A stretch of 16,216 nucleotides of DNA from the NCBI GenBank assembly GCA_043757865.1, contig JAYVOP010000290.1:1-16216 (forward strand), read 5' to 3'. This document shows positions 14,318 through 16,216 of this stretch, piece after piece. The translations under genes were made by a program, and so were the position numbers. Each line of letters begins with the position of its first letter. Position 1 is the first letter of the stretch. Origin of the DNA: JAGNEJ01 sp043757865. Its GTDB lineage: Bacteria > Verrucomicrobiota > Verrucomicrobiia > Verrucomicrobiales > V1-33. The notes under the pieces were generated by a model, which worked only from the letters and a program-made list of their open reading frames with translations, made no database searches and was not told the origin of the DNA.

Positions 14318-15457
14318 TCATGGTGGCACGCTGAGCAGCTTCTGCAAGGCGGCGGCTAGCGCGTCCAGTTCCGCAGGCGTGTGGCGGGCGCTTACGGTTA
14401 GGCGCAGGCGGGCGGAGCCGTGCGCCACGGTGGGGAAACGGATTGCGGGCACGCACCAGCCCGCCTCCAGGAGTTCCTGGCTAACCGCTAGCGCACGCTC
14501 TGCGGAGCCCAGGATCACGGGCAGGATGGCACTCTGCGGCGGGGCGAGGAATTCGGGTAGCGCGGCGGCTAGGTGGCGGAGATTGGCCCAGAGCTGCGTG
14601 CGCAAGGTGGCTCCTGAGGCACTGGGGAAAATCTGCTGGATCACATGAGCCGCCGTGGCCGCGGTGGCGGGCGGTGGGGCGGTGGAGTAAATGAAGCTGC
14701 GCGCTTTGTTCAGCAGCAGATCGATCCAGTCCTGGCTAGCACACACATAGCCGCCGCTGACGCCCACCGCCTTGCTCAACGTTCCCATCTGAAAATCCAC
14801 TCCCGAGGCCACCCCCAGCGCATCCGCCAGGCCGCGTCCGTGCTGGCCCAGCACGCCGATCCCGTGGGCCTCGTCCACCAGCAGCAGGGCGTCGGCGGCG
14901 GATTTTAATTTCACGATCTCGGCTAGCGGAGCCGTGTCCCCATCCATGCTGAAGACGCTCTCCGTGACCACTAGCACCCGCGTGCTAGCCGTGCGCACCT
15001 GCTGGGCCCAGCGCAGGTGGGAGGCTAGTTTCTCCAGATGATTATGAGGAAAGACGCGCAACCGCGCCCCGCTGAGTCGCGCCCCATCGACCAGACTGGC
15101 ATGGCAAAGCTTATCCAGGATAATGATGTCCTCTCGCCCCATCCAGCCGCTGAGACACCCCACCGCCGCCGCATACCCGCTGGTGAAACTCAGGGCGGCC
15201 TCCGTGCCTTTAAATTCCGCCAAGGCCGCCTCCAAGGCCAGATGCGGAGCATGCGTCCCACTCACCAGCCGGGCCGCCCCCGCCCCCACGCCATAGCGCG
15301 CCACCGCCTCCTGCGCCACCGCCACTAGTTCCGCAGAGCGCGCCAGCCCCAGGTAATCATTGCTGGCAAAATCCCCTGCTGCTGCCACCGGGGCACGCAG
15401 CCGCCGCCGCAGGGCAGCGGCCTCCAGAGCGGCAAGTTCAGCAGCAGGCGAGCGCAT
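14318..15457 (-). CDS. bioF: 8-amino-7-oxononanoate synthase BioF
   Basis: A cytoplasmic PLP enzyme of biotin synthesis that condenses pimeloyl-ACP or pimeloyl-CoA with L-alanine to give 8-amino-7-oxononanoate and CO2. The frame shows FASNDYLGLA, GTHAPHLALEAALAEFKG, FTSGYAAAVG, DKLCHASLVDGARLSGA, ESVFSMDGDTAPL, VDEAHGIGVLG and GTLSKAVGVSGG, where the Lys (codon 14773-14771) forms the Schiff base. ATG 15457 is chosen because it puts this Lys at residue 229, close to 236 in the E. coli enzyme, and begins MRSPAAELAALEAAALRRR like family members. An in-frame ATG at 15544 would add 29 residues unlike the family. A perfect Shine-Dalgarno site precedes an out-of-frame ATG at 15513. No other bio gene is adjacent. 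A related 2-amino-3-ketobutyrate CoA ligase is less likely. Confidence 0.88.
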   Translation of the reverse strand: MRSPAAELAALEAAALRRRLRAPVAAAGDFASNDYLGLARSAELVAVAQEAVARYGVGAGAARLVSGTHAPHLALEAALAEFKGTEAALSFTSGYAAAVGCLSGWMGREDIIILDKLCHASLVDGARLSGARLRVFPHNHLEKLASHLRWAQQVRTASTRVLVVTESVFSMDGDTAPLAEIVKLKSAADALLLVDEAHGIGVLGQHGRGLADALGVASGVDFQMGTLSKAVGVSGGYVCASQDWIDLLLNKARSFIYSTAPPPATAATAAHVIQQIFPSASGATLRTQLWANLRHLAAALPEFLAPPQSAILPVILGSAERALAVSQELLEAGWCVPAIRFPTVAHGSARLRLTVSARHTPAELDALAAALQKLLSVPP

Positions 15458-15512
15458 ACGCCCTTGCCCTGCCGCAGCCCGCCCGCCGATGCAAGGCGTG
15501 TGTGATGATCCA

Positions 15513-15526
15513 TAATTTTCCTCCTT
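15513..15526 (-). promoter_or_regulatory. Strong ribosome binding site before an ATG out of frame with bioF
   Basis: On the minus strand AAGGAGG (15526-15520) stands 6 nt before ATG 15513, ideal spacing and the best such site in the window. That ATG opens a 62-codon frame (MDHHTRLASAGGLRQGKG...) that overlaps the start of bioF in another frame. It may be a leader peptide that couples translation to bioF, or point to a frameshift in the bioF 5' end. Confidence 0.45.
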
Positions 15527-15561
15527 TCCCACCGCGCGCTCCATGCTACGATCCGCGCACT

Positions 15562-16216
15562 ATGATTCGCTCCCTCGTCCTTTTCCTCCTGCTTCTAACC
15601 GTCCTGCCCAGTTCTGCGCAGTCCTTCGACTACCTCCACACGGAGTATGTCGTCTGCTCTGGCGGGCCCGCCTCACGTAAATTAGAGGAATACCGCATCC
15701 CCGCAGATCGGCATGATAAATACTGGGGAAACTTTACGAAGGCCTCGATTATGCGCATGAAACAACTGCGTGCTCAACATGGCGATGCCCTGAACCTAAC
15801 GTGGCTCATTTACCGCCCTAGCTACGTGAAGCGGGTGGGGGAGGATGCCCGGAGCACCACGGTACAGTATAAGTGTGACCTAGGAGAGATCTCCACGGAG
15901 GCGGCTAAGCTGGGGGTAAAGATCGTCTGGTTCAGCAGCACGCCGGAGTTCTGCTCGTTTCTCAATAGCCATACGCGGCTAAAGCTCAGTGGCTTCGAAT
16001 ACTTCGGCCACTCCAATAAATATTGTTTCCTCTTCGACTACAGTGGCGAGGTGCTGGGCGCGTCCTGCTGCTACCTGCATACCAAGGGCATGAACCAAAT
16101 GCACAGCGGCATCTTTGCCCCCTATGCCCACGTGCAAAGCTGGGGCTGCAATATGGCGGACGGCTCGGACAGCATGTATCTGGCTTGGAAAAAGGCCACG
16201 GGCCACTCCATGATGG
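15562..16216 (+). CDS. Secreted protein of unknown function, cut by the right window edge
   Basis: ATG 15562 opens a frame that runs off the window without a stop (218 codons visible). It begins with a signal peptide (MIRSLVLFLLLLTVLPSSAQ, cut near SAQ-SF). Later it shows VKIVWFSST, FEYFGHSNKYCFLFDYSG and HVQSWGCNMADGSDSMYLAW, where a His after a hydrophobic strand and a Cys after a second strand resemble the His/Cys arrangement of clan CD (caspase-like) folds. This is motif reading only. The gene is divergent from bioF, with 104 nt between it and the chosen bioF start. Several Cys residues fit an exported, disulphide-bonded protein. Confidence 0.75.
   Translation, partial: MIRSLVLFLLLLTVLPSSAQSFDYLHTEYVVCSGGPASRKLEEYRIPADRHDKYWGNFTKASIMRMKQLRAQHGDALNLTWLIYRPSYVKRVGEDARSTTVQYKCDLGEISTEAAKLGVKIVWFSSTPEFCSFLNSHTRLKLSGFEYFGHSNKYCFLFDYSGEVLGASCCYLHTKGMNQMHSGIFAPYAHVQSWGCNMADGSDSMYLAWKKATGHSMM

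Noticed and set aside
15325..15513. 62-codon minus-strand frame as an independent protein gene
   Set aside because: Despite a strong ribosome site, most of its length overlaps bioF and has shadow-like composition; kept only as a possible leader or frameshift signal.
13250..16216. Frequent CTAG tetranucleotides in the chromosomal flank
   Set aside because: I count about 16 by eye, which is near the chance expectation for 3 kb; without genome-wide figures it is not evidence of anything.

Overview
The window looks like chromosomal DNA of a Verrucomicrobiota bacterium (Prosthecobacter/Verrucomicrobium-like). This is inferred from the GC-rich flanks, the scarcity of Shine-Dalgarno sites, and the presence of 23S-IVS-type four-helix-bundle and GxxExxY genes wrapped in short repeats. 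No marker gene fixes the taxon.

Region 1 (1-12430, + strand) is the distal part of a type 1 BREX phage-defence island. It holds a 5'-truncated pglX (adenine methyltransferase), a GxxExxY-protein cassette between direct repeats, an ImmA/IrrE metallopeptidase translationally coupled to a PIN-like protein, a DUF262-HNH nuclease of the GmrSD/BrxU type, pglZ (phosphatase-like) and brxL (AAA+ ATPase). The ImmA/PIN and DUF262/pglZ/brxL groups are joined by stop-start overlaps. brxA, brxB and brxC would be expected left of the window. PglX with PglZ should mark host DNA and block phage replication, BrxL is a core or accessory effector, and the DUF262-HNH nuclease could attack phage DNA carrying modifications that evade BREX.

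The most unusual part is pglX itself. It contains an in-frame 447-nt insertion (231-677) that begins and ends with arrays of four 7-bp repeats and carries its own four-helix-bundle gene (301-666) in another frame. Three further four-heptad arrays, of another heptad family, lie within its coding sequence; one of them is a heptad-built hairpin. The central part of pglX (about 1270-2362, roughly 45-50% GC by sampling) is a compositional mosaic inside flanks near 70% GC, which suggests exchange of the target-recognition region.

Region 2 (12427-13234) is the island edge. It has a small convergent unknown gene, about 310 nt of non-coding DNA with two inverted repeats, and a tRNA-Tyr(GTA) on the minus strand whose 3' end faces the island, a typical integration geometry.

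Region 3 (13319-16216) is GC-rich and looks like ordinary chromosome. On the minus strand are bioF (biotin synthesis), a secreted helical protein of unknown function and a 54-residue membrane miniprotein. Divergent from bioF is a secreted protein cut by the window edge, with GHS and GC motifs reminiscent of a His/Cys dyad.
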